Assembly: GCA_032716605.1 (NCBI GenBank)
Contig: CM064509.1
Coordinates: 44,900,120 to 44,964,119 of the forward strand
Reading direction: 5' to 3'
DNA: 64,000 nucleotides
Source: Paralithodes platypus
Taxonomy: Eukaryota > Arthropoda > Malacostraca > Decapoda > Lithodidae
The stretch's first letter is position 1, and each line of letters opens with the position of its first letter. The notes below the pieces were generated by a model that saw only the letters and a list, made by a program, of their open reading frames with translations, had not been told where the DNA came from and ran no database searches. This document shows positions 35,278-46,083 of this stretch, in pieces. The position numbers and the translations under genes are program-made.

Positions 35278-36050
35278 AGATCACTGCAAACTGATCATAT
35301 TGATGCCCTTTTTAGTATAATGATGCAAATATTATTCTAATCTGAGTATCATTATACAACTTTAATCAGCTTATGAAAAACCTCGAGCAAAAGGATAAAT
35401 TGAGCTTAATTAAGAATTTGGCCCTCACAGACCCGTCCTAACCCGAACATAATAATCTTATAAAAGCCAGGTATAAAATGAAAGAATGCATAATTGCATA
35501 CTTAAATGGTCAAGTGAGATAATTGTCTGCCAAGTTTAATGGAACTGGCTCACATATCTAGAGTGTAGAGTTTTATTGCTCTCAGTTTCTGGAATGTTAT
35601 GAGTATCTGATTTACTTGGTAATCAAGCACCACGTTTGGATTTATTCCAGCTAAGCATCATGATGTTTCGAAAGGAACTGCGGAGTTATAATTATATGAT
35701 TGAGATTGGCTTCACCCATTTTTATATGAAGATGTACCGTAGTTTTTTAAACTGAATATAATGGTCTAATTATAGCCAGAACAATACCAAATAAAATAAA
35801 AGTTACTATGACGCCATCGCACTGATTATATTATACCTTTCAGCATAATATGACGCTTTCTTCCAATATCATTAGACAATTTTATTAAGATTAGGAAGGA
35901 TCTGTGGAAGTGTATGAAATAATGAGACTAAGTTACCTCTTTGATTGCTAGAAGTTCCCTTTAAGCTGTATTCAATCGTCTGGTGCTAGGCAGGTAATTA
36001 CATTTATTATAACAACATGATACTGAGACGGTTCAAGAACTTCTGACTCA
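35278..36050. other. Intronic sequence with no recognised feature
   Basis: AT-rich sequence between minisatellite array 2 and the donor site of the upstream galactosidase-like exon. Nothing was recognised. Confidence 0.5.
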
Positions 36051-36051
36051 C

Positions 36052-36257
36052 GTTTCTACTGCGTTGAGTCCTGCTGCTCTGAGTTTCTTGAGTGTGTCCC
36101 GCCAGTATAACGGGTGGACTCTGAAGTAATGGAAGGCTCCGGAGAGTATGAGAATGTCCTGTCCGTTAAGTGTAAAGGTGGACCCTTCAGCCACCAGGCC
36201 CTCGGAACCAGCCATACCACCACCATAGTACTCGTAGTAGCTCACACCATAAGTACC
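36052..36257 (-). CDS. Beta-galactosidase-1-like (GH35) protein, N-terminal exon
   Basis: This 206-bp exon encodes an N-terminal GH35 segment. It opens GTYGVSYYEYYGGGMAG, continues STFTLNGQDILILSGAFHYF, then RVHPLYWRDTLKKLRAAGLN and the start of the NAVET motif. The block (FxLNG..ILSGAFHYFRV..YWRDxLxKLRAAGLN) is the family signature leading into the first beta strand of the barrel, where the substrate pocket begins. The acceptor on the minus strand is TTGTGCAG ending at 36258, and the donor is GTGAGT beginning at 36051. The exon begins in phase 0 and ends two bases into a Thr codon completed by the exon at 5582. No stop or frameshift is present. A signal peptide would be on an earlier exon, which I did not find. 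The tyrosine- and glycine-rich start is atypical and may be lineage-specific. Confidence 0.9.
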
Positions 36258-36458
36258 CTGCACAAGTATATAAATAGACAAATAGCAAGATATATATATA
36301 CATACATACTCATAGTGATACAAGCAAACATTAATGCAAATATTTGTCGAAAGATATACAGGGAGAGAGAAAAAATAGAGAAATATGCTAAGAAATATAA
36401 TTCTTAATTTATATGCCATTGATTATATTGCTGTGGAGACATTCTTTGCGCCATCGTT

Positions 36459-37148
36459 TGTAGTTTCTTAGAAATATACACAGAATCCTTATACTTTCTC
36501 TGTGTTTAGAACCACCGCTAGCCAGGCAAAACTGGTAATTGTGAGTTCTTCCAACGAAGAGAAACTAAGAAGCCTATATATAAATACAATACAAATAAAA
36601 GGTAAGTTATACATTAGGTACAGAATAACACTTTTATTTATACACAGAATATATGTTTGTTCATACAAAATACAATAAGTTATCAAATACAGATGAATCG
36701 TACACAAGATCACAAGATGGAAATACAATCACAGTTTACTTCAGTTAGGGATTAAACGCTTACATGCTCGAATATGAAACTTGTAATACACCACTATCAG
36801 GTTTAAATGTATATATGGAATTAAATCTTTATGTGAGTTTTTAGATTGAATCAAAAATCATTTACATCTACAGTGATATAAATACATTGGATTCATACCA
36901 ATGGAAATTGCGAATCTGAGTACTTATTTACTAGTTTCAAATAATTGAGTTATAGCGTAGTTAGCCTGCCCATATCAATATGAAAGCATGTTTTCTCAAG
37001 TCGCTCGATTATAGTATTTATTATATTCACAAGGAACAATAAATAATTAACTATATGGAAGTGACAAAGTATAAGGTGTATGCGACAGGTGTTGTATGTT
37101 TCAGAATTAATCTCCTACTACTCAATATCTTTATTTACGTTGACAACA
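36459..37148 (-). repeat. LTR of a gypsy-type element, minus orientation, about 690 bp
   Basis: On the minus strand it begins TGTTGTCAACG and ends AAACTACA. It is homologous over its length to the plus-oriented 40721-41430 unit, in inverted orientation. Beyond its end the minus strand reads AACGATGGCGCAAAG, which could be a primer-binding site, but no internal coding region follows. It is a solo or truncated LTR about 200 bp from the galactosidase-like exon. Confidence 0.7.
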
Positions 37149-37321
37149 GAGTGTTAAATCGTCAACTTAGATTATTCAATAGGGGAGAGTAAAGACAGCG
37201 CATGTGTTGTGTATTCCTGATGGGAGAAATACTTGGAATGCAAGGAAGGGACTCTAACACGCACAAATTAATAATATACAGTATATATTAGGGATTTACC
37301 TGGAGTGTTGGTGATGGGGTT

Positions 37322-37822
37322 CTAGGTCGGCATTTGTCCTCTAATTGCGTTCTGGATTGGGAAATCGTCAGAGTCTCTTCTCTCTTTTTCGTTGATGCTA
37401 GAACTCAAGTCACAGGCTAGGCCAGGTATTGAACCACTGGCTAAAGAAGGTGCAGAGGTGAGTCTCTGCAGCGTTGCATCTGTTCGATGACCCAGATTAT
37501 GAGCTTCAAGCCTCGAAGGCACCACAGGTATCACTTTTGTCGGTGTCGTACACGACTTGCTGCCAGAACACTTGGCAGTGTCAGCCTTAGACCTGACGGA
37601 GCTAGTATCACACTTGGCAGTTCTAGTATCGAACCTAGCAGGGGGTTCAGTCGTAGACCGAACAATGCTAGTTTCAAACCTAGCAGTGACCAAGTATCGC
37701 AAGGGAATATATACTAGTTTGCTGGCTTGGCGTGCATAGTTTATCATTTCTCTGTGTTGTTCAATTGATGGAGTTTGAGAGCTAGAAGGGCTTGAGGTCA
37801 TTTTGATGGTTATCAAAGGCAT
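37322..37822 (-). CDS. Unrecognised 166-codon open frame, possibly retroelement-derived
   Basis: A minus-strand frame starting MPLITIKMTSSPSSSQTPS and rich in Ser, Thr, Arg and Ala. It contains a semi-repetitive stretch in which short blocks (RFETSIVRS, RFDTRTAKCDTSSVRS, KADTAKCSGSK) recur, visible in DNA as repeats of GTATCxxACTTGGCAG-like words at 37560-37690. I recognise no domain. It lies just upstream (minus sense) of the LTR at 36459-37148 and could be part of that element, or a chance frame over a degenerate repeat. No start context or splice evidence supports a host gene. Confidence 0.2.
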   Translation of the reverse strand: MPLITIKMTSSPSSSQTPSIEQHREMINYARQASKLVYIPLRYLVTARFETSIVRSTTEPPARFDTRTAKCDTSSVRSKADTAKCSGSKSCTTPTKVIPVVPSRLEAHNLGHRTDATLQRLTSAPSLASGSIPGLACDLSSSINEKERRDSDDFPIQNAIRGQMPT

Positions 37823-37993
37823 GATGTTTTGGTGTTGGTTTGCGCAGGAGCTGTTGTGCTCGTGAAAGGCACTCTAAACCTCTTTCATGCCGTCTTCTGT
37901 GTCCCTCTTGTATGTCGTTGGCATGGTAGCGATCGAAGCTATTTTTACTGTTGGCATAATGTATACAGTATATATATAGTATATTTATATATA

Positions 37994-38175
37994 GGGGAGG
38001 TGTGGCGGAATGGTCTTGCCACTGGACTGGTAATCCAATGGACCTGTGTTCGAATCCCAATATGTCAATGGGAAGATATTATTGGGATGGAATTTGTGCT
38101 GTACCTAGTATCAGTGCATTACCACAGCACTCCGAAATGTAAAAAAAATACCCTCATTGTTCCCTGATTAATTAG
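37994..38175 (+). mobile_element. tRNA-Thr-derived SINE
   Basis: The head matches a tRNA. Box A is TGGCGGAATGG (38003-38013), perfect to TRGYNNARNGG. The anticodon loop CTGGTAA gives anticodon GGT (Thr). Box B is GTTCGAATC (38048-38056), perfect to GWTCRANNC. Acceptor-stem pairing is absent, so it is not a working tRNA gene. The body ends in AAAAAAAATACCCTC, shared with the copy at 5940-6105. The two boxes would make an internal RNA polymerase III promoter. Confidence 0.7.
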
Positions 38176-38244
38176 CATTGTATGAATATTCCCATATTCA
38201 AAAATATGCTAGAGGGGGGCAATGTCTAGTGAGTTAATTGCTCA

Positions 38245-38452
38245 ATAGGTGGCGTTCTGAGAGTGAGGGTCCGAGCTTGGGGGATGAAACGGTGAAGCAC
38301 AGAGGCGGAGCTGCTTCGAGCCGTGAAGCTTCACATGTCTCACTCCCTAGACTGGAGCAAGACATCACGGGCCTCACCGTGTTCAGCGGTAGAGTGTAAA
38401 GGCTATCAGCCTATGCCCGAGAGGGAGTAGTTGGAATATAGAAAAAAAAAAA
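38245..38452 (+). mobile_element. Poly-A SINE-like retroposon, plus copy
   Basis: Starts near TAGGTGGCGTTCTGAGAGTG and ends GTTGGAATATAG plus a run of 12 A. The reverse complement of the same sequence lies at 43872-44120, with longer central sequence. The A tail and dispersed copies indicate LINE-driven retroposition. Confidence 0.75.
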
Positions 38453-38476
38453 ATATATATATATACAGTATATATA

Positions 38477-38526
<50 letters not shown>

Positions 38527-38591
38527 GTATATATATATGTATATATATTTATAATATATACAGTACATAATTATATAAATATATATATATA

Positions 38592-38665
<74 letters not shown>

Positions 38666-38668
38666 TGT
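38453..38668. repeat. TA microsatellite
   Basis: TA runs with CAGTATATACTG interruptions, the same type as at 9272-9609. It directly follows the A tail of the SINE. Confidence 0.95.
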
Positions 38669-38689
38669 ATCTCCAATTCTATTCTAACT

Positions 38690-39690
38690 TTCAAATATGA
38701 TCTTCTCAACTGTACATCCAGTCCTATCCATTCATATGCAGAAGACTCTACCTTACACTAATCAACTGGTTTTCCAGAACGCCCCAGCCATCAATCCCTA
38801 AAAAACAAACATAATGAAGCCATACGACACTTATCTTCTGATCTAACTTCCATTTCCAATTGGGGCAGAGAAAACCTTGTTACCTTTAATGCTTCCAAAA
38901 CCCAATTTCTCCATCTACCTACCCGCCATGAACTCCCAGAGGACTATCACTTATACTTCAACAATACAAAAATTATCCCTTCATCTTCTCTCAGTATTCT
39001 CGGTGTCTCTTTTTTTCTGATCTCTCTTGGAAGGACCATATCACCACTCTTCCTAAGGCAGCCTCCCAGAAGCTGGGTGTGCTCAACTGCTTCAAGGAGT
39101 TCTTTACCCCTGCACAACTTCTTGCTCTGTACAGGGGCACAGTACGTCCTTGTATTAAGTATTGTTCACATGTGTGGGGAGGATCCTATCACACAGCACT
39201 TCTAGACAAAGTAGAAAGGAAAGCCATTCGTATCATTAACTCTCGTCCATTCACCGATTTTCTGCAATCTCTCTCTCTTCGCCGCAATGTTGCATCTCTC
39301 TAGCTATTCTATCGCTACTACAATAATCAGTGTTCCTCAGAGCTCTCAATGTATATCACCTCCTCTACGTAGGGTACGCAGTACCCGTCTTGTAACACAA
39401 TCCCACTCCTACTCTGTACAGCTCTGTAACTTGAGAGTGAAACGATACTCACCAATCATTCTTCTATTCAACAGCTGAGGTCTGGAACTCTCTCCCTAAA
39501 TCCATCTTTCCCTCATCCTATGACTTAAATTGTTTCAAACTCCGTGTGTCCAGACATTTTGGCTCGAACATTTCTTGATTTTGGCCCTGTCACTCTTTCA
39601 ACTCTGGGGGAGGCACTTAGTTCCAGGCAGAATTGTCTGTTATCTCCCTCATCAACATAGACAAAACAAAAATAATAATAATAATATGCG
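38690..39690 (+). pseudogene. LINE (Jockey/CR1-like) 3' fragment: RT thumb and C-terminus
   Basis: The plus strand reads SNWGRENLVTFNASKTQFL and SSLSILGVSFF, a frameshift, then KLGVLNCFKEFFTPAQLLAL, RGTVRPCIKYCSHVWGG and LLDKVERKAIRIINS, and after another frameshift VRSTRLVTQSHSYSV. These are the post-catalytic RT region and the conserved tail of Jockey/CR1-superfamily LINEs. The catalytic core is missing (5' truncation). The 3' end is an AAT microsatellite (39670-39690). At least two frameshifts are present. Confidence 0.8.
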
Positions 39691-40684
39691 AATATTTTCA
39701 CGGAACCAATGGAAAATATAATCAAATATTAAATAATACATTTTAAAGTTAACACAAACGAATAAATAAAAGTGCAGATGTGCGTTTGGGCCGCTAGAGT
39801 GGAATGAAGGAGGACTGAGCAGCGTTGCCACTTAACTATATTTAATAGTACCAGATCGAACAAGTGAAAAATAACAAATTATTCAGAAACATACCAAATA
39901 CAGTGAATACATAACTTACCTTATAATAAATATCTAGATTTAAAAAAAATCAAGTGTTTTTCAGTTATACTGTCTCTTGAGTAATGTCACACTCCCTGCT
40001 ATGACCGTGTACTTTCATCACTACTGCCACTTTCTGAAGAGTTCACCTTTTTATCACCATTTTGTCTAGCCAAAGATTAATCCAACGTGCTGAAGAAGCC
40101 AGGAGCACGGTCACCGCGATGGAGTGTGAAAACCTACTGATGCAGTGAGTTGGAGATGATTAAGCAACAGTGTTGTCATTTACATTCCTGCTAAATTCAT
40201 GTATCTGATCTCTCCAAACTCTTAAACTGGGATATATTCCATATATCCCATTAGTTTGGATTTGAAAGCCCAACAGGGACAATTAATATTGACGTTATAT
40301 AATAAATTTCATATTTGTAAATGTGATTGGTGGTTGATACAAAATTTGTTTAATAGAAAACAAAATGGTAAAAAATCTTCCGCTAGATTGCTGTTTAGAT
40401 ATGCTAGATTTAGAGGAAAAGTAGCTAAGATGGCAGCACTGCCTGATAAACAAACGTGTGCTGGACCTGGACAGTTGAACCGTCACAATATTGCCATTTC
40501 AGAAATATCTAATGTAATAGCATGTCAAAAAAGAATATGTCATAATTTCCTCACTGATTTTGTATTTAGTACCAGATATTGACTATTTTATTGAAATATT
40601 TGTAATTCGCATTCGCATTTGCGAATTTTACAACTAAAAAATCGCATTCGCATATATGGAAAATTGGTATTTGTTCCATCTCTA
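39691..40684. other. No gene seen; AT-rich repeats of unknown family
   Basis: A 108-codon frame at 40256-40582 is unrecognised. Short words recur in the segment: CAGCGTTGCCACTTAA near 39831, CAGTGTTGTCATTTACA near 40168, and TTAGTACCAGAT near 40567 against TAGTACCAGATC near 39847. The repeated words suggest an old hAT-like non-autonomous element, but the boundaries could not be fixed. Confidence 0.4.
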
Positions 40685-40687
40685 AGA

Positions 40688-40713
<26 letters not shown>
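40685..40713. repeat. TA microsatellite
   Basis: A pure TA run next to the start of the plus-oriented gypsy LTR. Confidence 0.9.
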
Positions 40714-40718
<5 letters not shown>

Positions 40719-40720
40719 TC

Positions 40721-41430
40721 TGGTATCAAAGTAAAATCAAATTTGAGTAGTAGGAAATTTATTCTGAAGCATAAAACACCCGTCGCGTACACTTTATACT
40801 TAGCAACTTCCATATAGATAAATAATAATTGTTCTTTGTGAATATAATAATTACTATAGTTGATACGACTAGAGAAAATGTGCTTTCATATCGATGTGAG
40901 CAGGCTAACTATAATGATCTGAAACTAGTAAATAAGTACTCAAATTTGCCATTACTTTTGTATTAATCCAATGTATTAATATCACTGATCACTCTACAGT
41001 ATATGTAAATGAAGTTTGATTCAATCTAAGAACTCATGTAGAGATTGAATTCAATATAATTATACATTTATACCTGATAGTAGTGTATCCCAAGTTTCAT
41101 ATTCGAGCACGTAAGCATTCAGGCACTAACTGAAGTAAACTGATTGTATTTGCATCTTGTGATCTTATGTACAATTCATATTGTATTTGATAACTTATTG
41201 TATTTTGTGTAAAAAAATAACATATTCTGTGTATAAATAAAAGTGTTGTTCTGTACCTAATGTATAACTTACCTTGTGTATGTATTGTATTTATATATAG
41301 GCTTCTTAGTTTCTCTCCGTTGGAAGAACTCACAAATACCAGATTTGCCTAAATATAATACTGGTGCTTCACGCTGGTTCTAAACACATAGAAATTATAT
41401 GGATTCTGTGTAGATCTATAAGAAAATACA
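40721..41430 (+). repeat. 5' LTR of a gypsy-type element, about 710 bp
   Basis: Starts TGGTATCAAAG and ends AGAAAATACA. It is homologous to the inverted LTR at 36459-37148. The gag-like and pol-like sequence follows immediately, so this is the 5' LTR. No matching 3' LTR is present because the element is interrupted at 43749. Confidence 0.75.
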
Positions 41431-43749
41431 AACGAATATATCAGACAGGATGGGGCAACGATCACTCATTCCAATTCCCACCTTTAACCCCAACTCATAT
41501 GATATTGCCACGTACATGGAAATGGTGAAGCCAGTGCTAATCTTAGTGTATAGTGAAGATAAAGACAAAATTGCTATAGTGTTGAATCATTTAGGTAAGG
41601 CTGTGGCACTGGTCACAGGCCAAATGCGATGTAATCTTACATGGGACGAATTTAAGCGTATATTGGTTGACTCCATGCAGCCATTGCTTGCGACAGTAGT
41701 ACCCCTATCCCAACTATCCGTCATGAAATATGACAATAATCTAGATGCTACAGTGGTGCAGATCTTGAAAAGCATCACCCTTGTATTCCCTCACGCACAA
41801 GCAGAGTAAGTTAACAATCATCTATTCAAGAAGTTACTCTGAGTCCTTATCTAACTACCATAAGAATAATTCTGGCCAAAGCCGCTATAAAGCAACTATC
41901 CATCAATGCGATTAAGCGGACTCCCACCAGGCCAATACCGGAGCAAAACCGTTCTCATCAAAAATGGAATCCACCAAGCAAGTGAACCAGAAGGAAGAAG
42001 AGCCATGGCAATCTGCAGCACCAAAGCTCAACTTGGTGCTCATGGACCCTATGGAATGGAGGGAGTGTAACAACAGAAACTACTCCGTTTACGACATAAG
42101 CGATCAGCAGAAGCAACAAAGAACAACTCGTAGAATCTCTGGGCTGTTCGGCCAGGGAACGACTACTACTACTCGTAGAATCTTCTCCAGTCCATTTTAT
42201 CAGAATAGATATGCACAGCATTCTCCCATGAATCTCTGGGTCGCAGCCATGGAGAGTGAGGAGCCTCATGACATCATATAAGAAGAAAATATAGGGAAAG
42301 AACTCGTTAAAGATATGACGTTTTGGCTATGCCGGAGCCCGAGTAGCAGGAGGATTTTTGAATAGCCCCTTGTTAACCGTCATGTTGGTGGGGCTCTCAC
42401 GACCAAATCTCCGGTCTATACCGAGCTCAGAATCATGGGGTTATGTGTTCGAATATTAGTGGACAATGGTGCAGCTCGATCTTGTCTATACAGGCAATTT
42501 TACCTGAATGATTGAGCAAAATTTAGACAGTTTAGAGCCTCGACAGTTAATCTGGTAGGTGTAGGCGATGAGACTCTTGTATTGAAAGGAAAAATTTGCC
42601 CTGTCTCAGTAACCATCCCAGAACCCTCTACAATCACCGAACATCTGTTCATCATATTTAATTCCACCTGCAATATATATCATGAATACCTAGGACTCGA
42701 TCTCCTATAGAAACTAGGTGCCAGTTGAACTTTGTTGTGTATGAACAGGAAGAAAAAATGGACTGACTACTGACGCAAATACCATCAATGCAATGATACC
42801 CCACATTAATGCTCTAGCAGTAGTGCAAGCTACCCTAACAATTCCAGCTGACCACCAAATCTGGATACCAGTCAACACGACCCACGAGCAAGATATGATG
42901 TTATGCCTTAACCTTATGCTGCACTATGCACTGTCTCACCAGTTTTGATACCTGCACATTCCCAGGCAATCAGAATTGCCAATATGTCCGGAAAACCCCT
43001 CACACTACCCAAAGGTCTAGTGATGGGTGACCTTGAGTCATTTGGTGACTTACCTCCACCAAAGTCGTAAAAAATCACCAATGACCTATCCTGACCAATC
43101 CTCCAAGAAATTCCAGATCACCTAATTACAGATCAACATCAAGGACTTATTCATTAATTGCTACAGTATCAAGATAATTTTACCCAAAGTTCGGATGATA
43201 TAGGACGCACCTATGTATTAAAACATCCAATTTATACCACAGGTCATCCTATCCATCAACCATCATGACACAAGAATCACATACACTGTGTAGAAGAAGA
43301 TGCTCAAGTTAAAGGAATGCTGGAGGCAGGATTTATTACACCCTCGTGTAGCCCATGGTCTTCACCAGTGGTGTTAGTGAAGACGAAGATGAATCCACAA
43401 GTTTCTGTATTGATTACAGGAGATTAAATGATGTGACCATCAAAGCTGCTACGCCCCTGTATCGAGTCGAAGGTTCTCTCGATATATTGTTCGGCTGCAA
43501 ATTAATTTTCACCCTAGACTTGCAAGCTGGATATTGGCAAGTGCCCCTAACACTAGACTCTCTAGAGCACCAACAGATAACGGCATTCTCAACTAGCGGT
43601 GGGAGACTATACAAATTTAACATATTATCCTTTGGATTGTGTAATGGACCCTCCACTTTCGCAAGACTCATGGAGTCAGTACTACAAGGGTTAACGTGGG
43701 AAACCTGATTGGTATATCTCGATGACGTCATCATGTTTAGCCACTCCTG
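41431..43749 (+). pseudogene. Gypsy-type gag/protease/RT remains, truncated by a nested insertion
   Basis: The gag-like part is at 41450-41809 (PNSYDIATYMEMVKP; TWDEFKRILVD). A protease-like active site ILVDNGAARSCL is near 42460. RT lies at 43270-43745: SPCSSPWSS-type sequence, then FCIDYRRLNDVT, FTLDLQAGYWQVPL, LSFGLCNGPSTFARLMES and the catalytic box YLDD (LVYLDDVIMFSH) near 43710. Stops and frameshifts occur throughout. Just after the YLDD box the sequence breaks at 43750, where the minus-strand Gmr1-like copy begins. The rest of pol and the 3' LTR are missing from the window. The order with RT before any integrase fits ordinary Ty3/gypsy elements. Confidence 0.85.
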
Positions 43750-45794
43750 TGTTACGACCGGGGCTACGAATAAAACAAGGGCACTTAAAGATTGGACTAG
43801 TAATAGGGCACTATGCAACAACGGTACGCTAGATCCAAACCCTTGAACTTATATGCCGGCTAACAAAAACATTTTTTTTTTTTTTTTTTTTTTTCTATAT
43901 TCCAACTACTCCCTCTCGGGCATAGGCTGAGAGCCTGTACATTCCACCGCCCAACACGGTGAAGCCCGTGAGGTCTTGTTCCAGTCTGGGGAGTGAGACA
44001 TGCGAAGCATCCATCATGGCTCGAAGCAGCTCCATCTCTGAAGCGGCCGGTTGCTTCGCTCAAGTGCTTCACCGTCTCACCCTCCAGACTCAGACCCTCA
44101 CTCTCAGAACGCCACCTATACCCTTCAAAGTTAATCTGCGATAACGGGGTATCCTTAACTGGGCATAAATGTACTCTACTTCAGGCTAACCCACTCTGGT
44201 ATAGCCTGATAACAAACAAAATGCAAATTACGTTAAAATGCACAAAAGGGAAGCTATGGAAAGATCAATTAAATCACTGCAAGATTTAATACAATAAAAA
44301 GATGCTTCAATACAGTTACTCTAAACAACAATAAAACTCTTCACTCCTATCTGAAAGAAAGTGAAGTCTAGTCCTACAGCATAGACCTGGAAACTTCTGA
44401 AGAAAGTCTGATGCTCATAAGATGCTCGTATCTTAAATTATATAAAGGCAGGAGGCAGGACACCATATGTGTAGACTGAATACACTAAAAGATAGGACAT
44501 ATAGTGTTAACTGACACAGGAATACTATAAATGCGCAACGGCAGTAATGCTCGACACTAAAAGAAATGCTTCCTCATCAACGAAACAGTCTGCTATGGTT
44601 GTGCAACTCAACAACAACCTAGACTAATAAATGCCGTGAATAATAATGCATACATATCATAAAAAGCTCATATCCTACCTAGTGTCTGCTAGGTGAATAA
44701 AGTCTAGCTGGGATATCAAGGTTAGGAAACTGTGGCTGAGCAAGACTGGCTCATAGCCTAGCGTTGTCCTTAAGGCGGTATGATTAAAGTTACGTTAATG
44801 ACGGGGATGCTCTCTTGGTAGATCCAGATCTCAAGTATCTGGTTCTACCCTGGCGATCCCTCTAAAGTCAAGCAAAGAGGCAGCACTGTGTGACAAGGTA
44901 GCAGGCTAATGCCCTCTTACCACACGATGCTGCACTCGCAAAAGGCACAACCAAAAGGACAACCTAGGCTACCACAGAAACCGTCGAAGTCGTGTAGGTA
45001 TAAGCGAACCGTACACACATCGCTGACAACGACAACAGAAGCCTTATCCCAGTCAAGCATTAAATAACCCAGCAGAGCACTAAATCAATAATGGAGACAC
45101 ACACCGAGTTCTTAACCTCTACTAACTAAGAACCCTCAAACCTATTCTAAGTACATGTAAATATCTCAGAGAGCGACGCACATAATACGATGGGCCGATA
45201 TGAAATCGTGTGCCGAACCCAAAGAGAGTGTTGTGACGTTAAAAGATAAGAGGAATGAAAGAGAAGAAGTTGAGAAAGAGAGACAGTATCAGAATGGTGG
45301 AGATATGGGAGACAGTGGTAAAAAGGATGTTAGTCATGTGCGTCCCTAGCCTGCTCTAAAAATGGGAGCTCCTCGGGACCCCCAGGATCCCACAAAGGCA
45401 TGGTGGTCAGCCAATCACAGGCCGCTACGACACACGGCAGAAGGCCTCCAGAAGGCGCCAGGAACCACCAGCCAATCAAAACCGAGAGAAAGGCCACGCG
45501 GGCGGGAAACTCCTCCGGGAGGGAGGAGGGAGGAGGAAAGCAACACTCACTGCCCCCACGCTGCTCGCTCGCTCTCTCTCGACTTCACTACAATGCATCT
45601 TATGTTCTACTCATGATATAAAATACTTCCCATTGTCACAGACGAAAATAAAGACCACCACTGGACTGTCTGTAACAATGCAAGTACTATGAAAGAAAGA
45701 ACAACATTCTCTGATAACTGTAGCCCATTTCACTGCCCTGGCGAGCGCTAGTGGCTAACAGGAGGCGATTCTGCCAACGCTGGTAGGCGTCACA
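43750..45794 (-). repeat. 3' LTR of the minus-strand Gmr1-like copy, split by a SINE
   Basis: On the minus strand it starts TGTGACGCCTACC at 45794 and ends with CGTAACA at 43750. Blocks matching the 21549 LTR include ATGCAACAACGGTA, ACCTAG-type words around 44630 and CAAGATATGGGAC just outside. The 5' third (45230-45720, GC-rich) is strongly diverged, suggesting a different subfamily. Confidence 0.85.
43872..44120 (-). mobile_element. Poly-A SINE-like retroposon, minus copy, inside the LTR
   Basis: The reverse complement of the unit at 38245-38452, with a T run at 43872-43894 (its A tail) and the GGTGGCGTTCTGAGAGTGAGG start at its right end. LTR sequence continues on both sides, so it inserted after the LTR element did. 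Confidence 0.8.
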
Positions 45795-46083
45795 CACCGC
45801 CCAAGATATGGGACGCTCAACATTAGGCGAGCACCATATCTGACAAGGCAGAATGCCGACAAGACCCGCCACAACCAGCCACTCCGCCAGAAATGAAATG
45901 TAAAGCTCAATCATAAATAAAACAACATTTTAGCATAAATAAAATCTTATAACCCTTCCCAAACATAATAGTATAATTTTAGCCTGCTATGCTCCCAGAG
46001 CGAGCTTCACAGAGCCCAGCCTACTAAGTTAAAGACAGGTTCAACTTAGGACTTTAGCTATAACATTGGCAACTTACAATTAA

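Larger units (their letters stand above)
5583..36051 (-). other. Intron of the beta-galactosidase-like gene, about 30.5 kb
   Basis: The intron runs from donor GTGAGT (36051 downwards on the minus strand) to acceptor TTTTACAG (5590-5583). Both exon junctions are phase 2 and the joined codon reads Thr, so the exons are consecutive. It is filled by LINEs, a complete LTR element, MITEs, satellites and minisatellites, which account for most of its length. Confidence 0.8.

Noticed and set aside
34668..35340. Frames of 208 and 216 codons
   Set aside because: Same cause as above: the second array of the 27-bp unit.
37994..38066. A functional tRNA-Thr gene
   Set aside because: The boxes and anticodon loop are good, but the acceptor stem does not pair and the T stem has mismatches; a tail shared with another copy points to a SINE.
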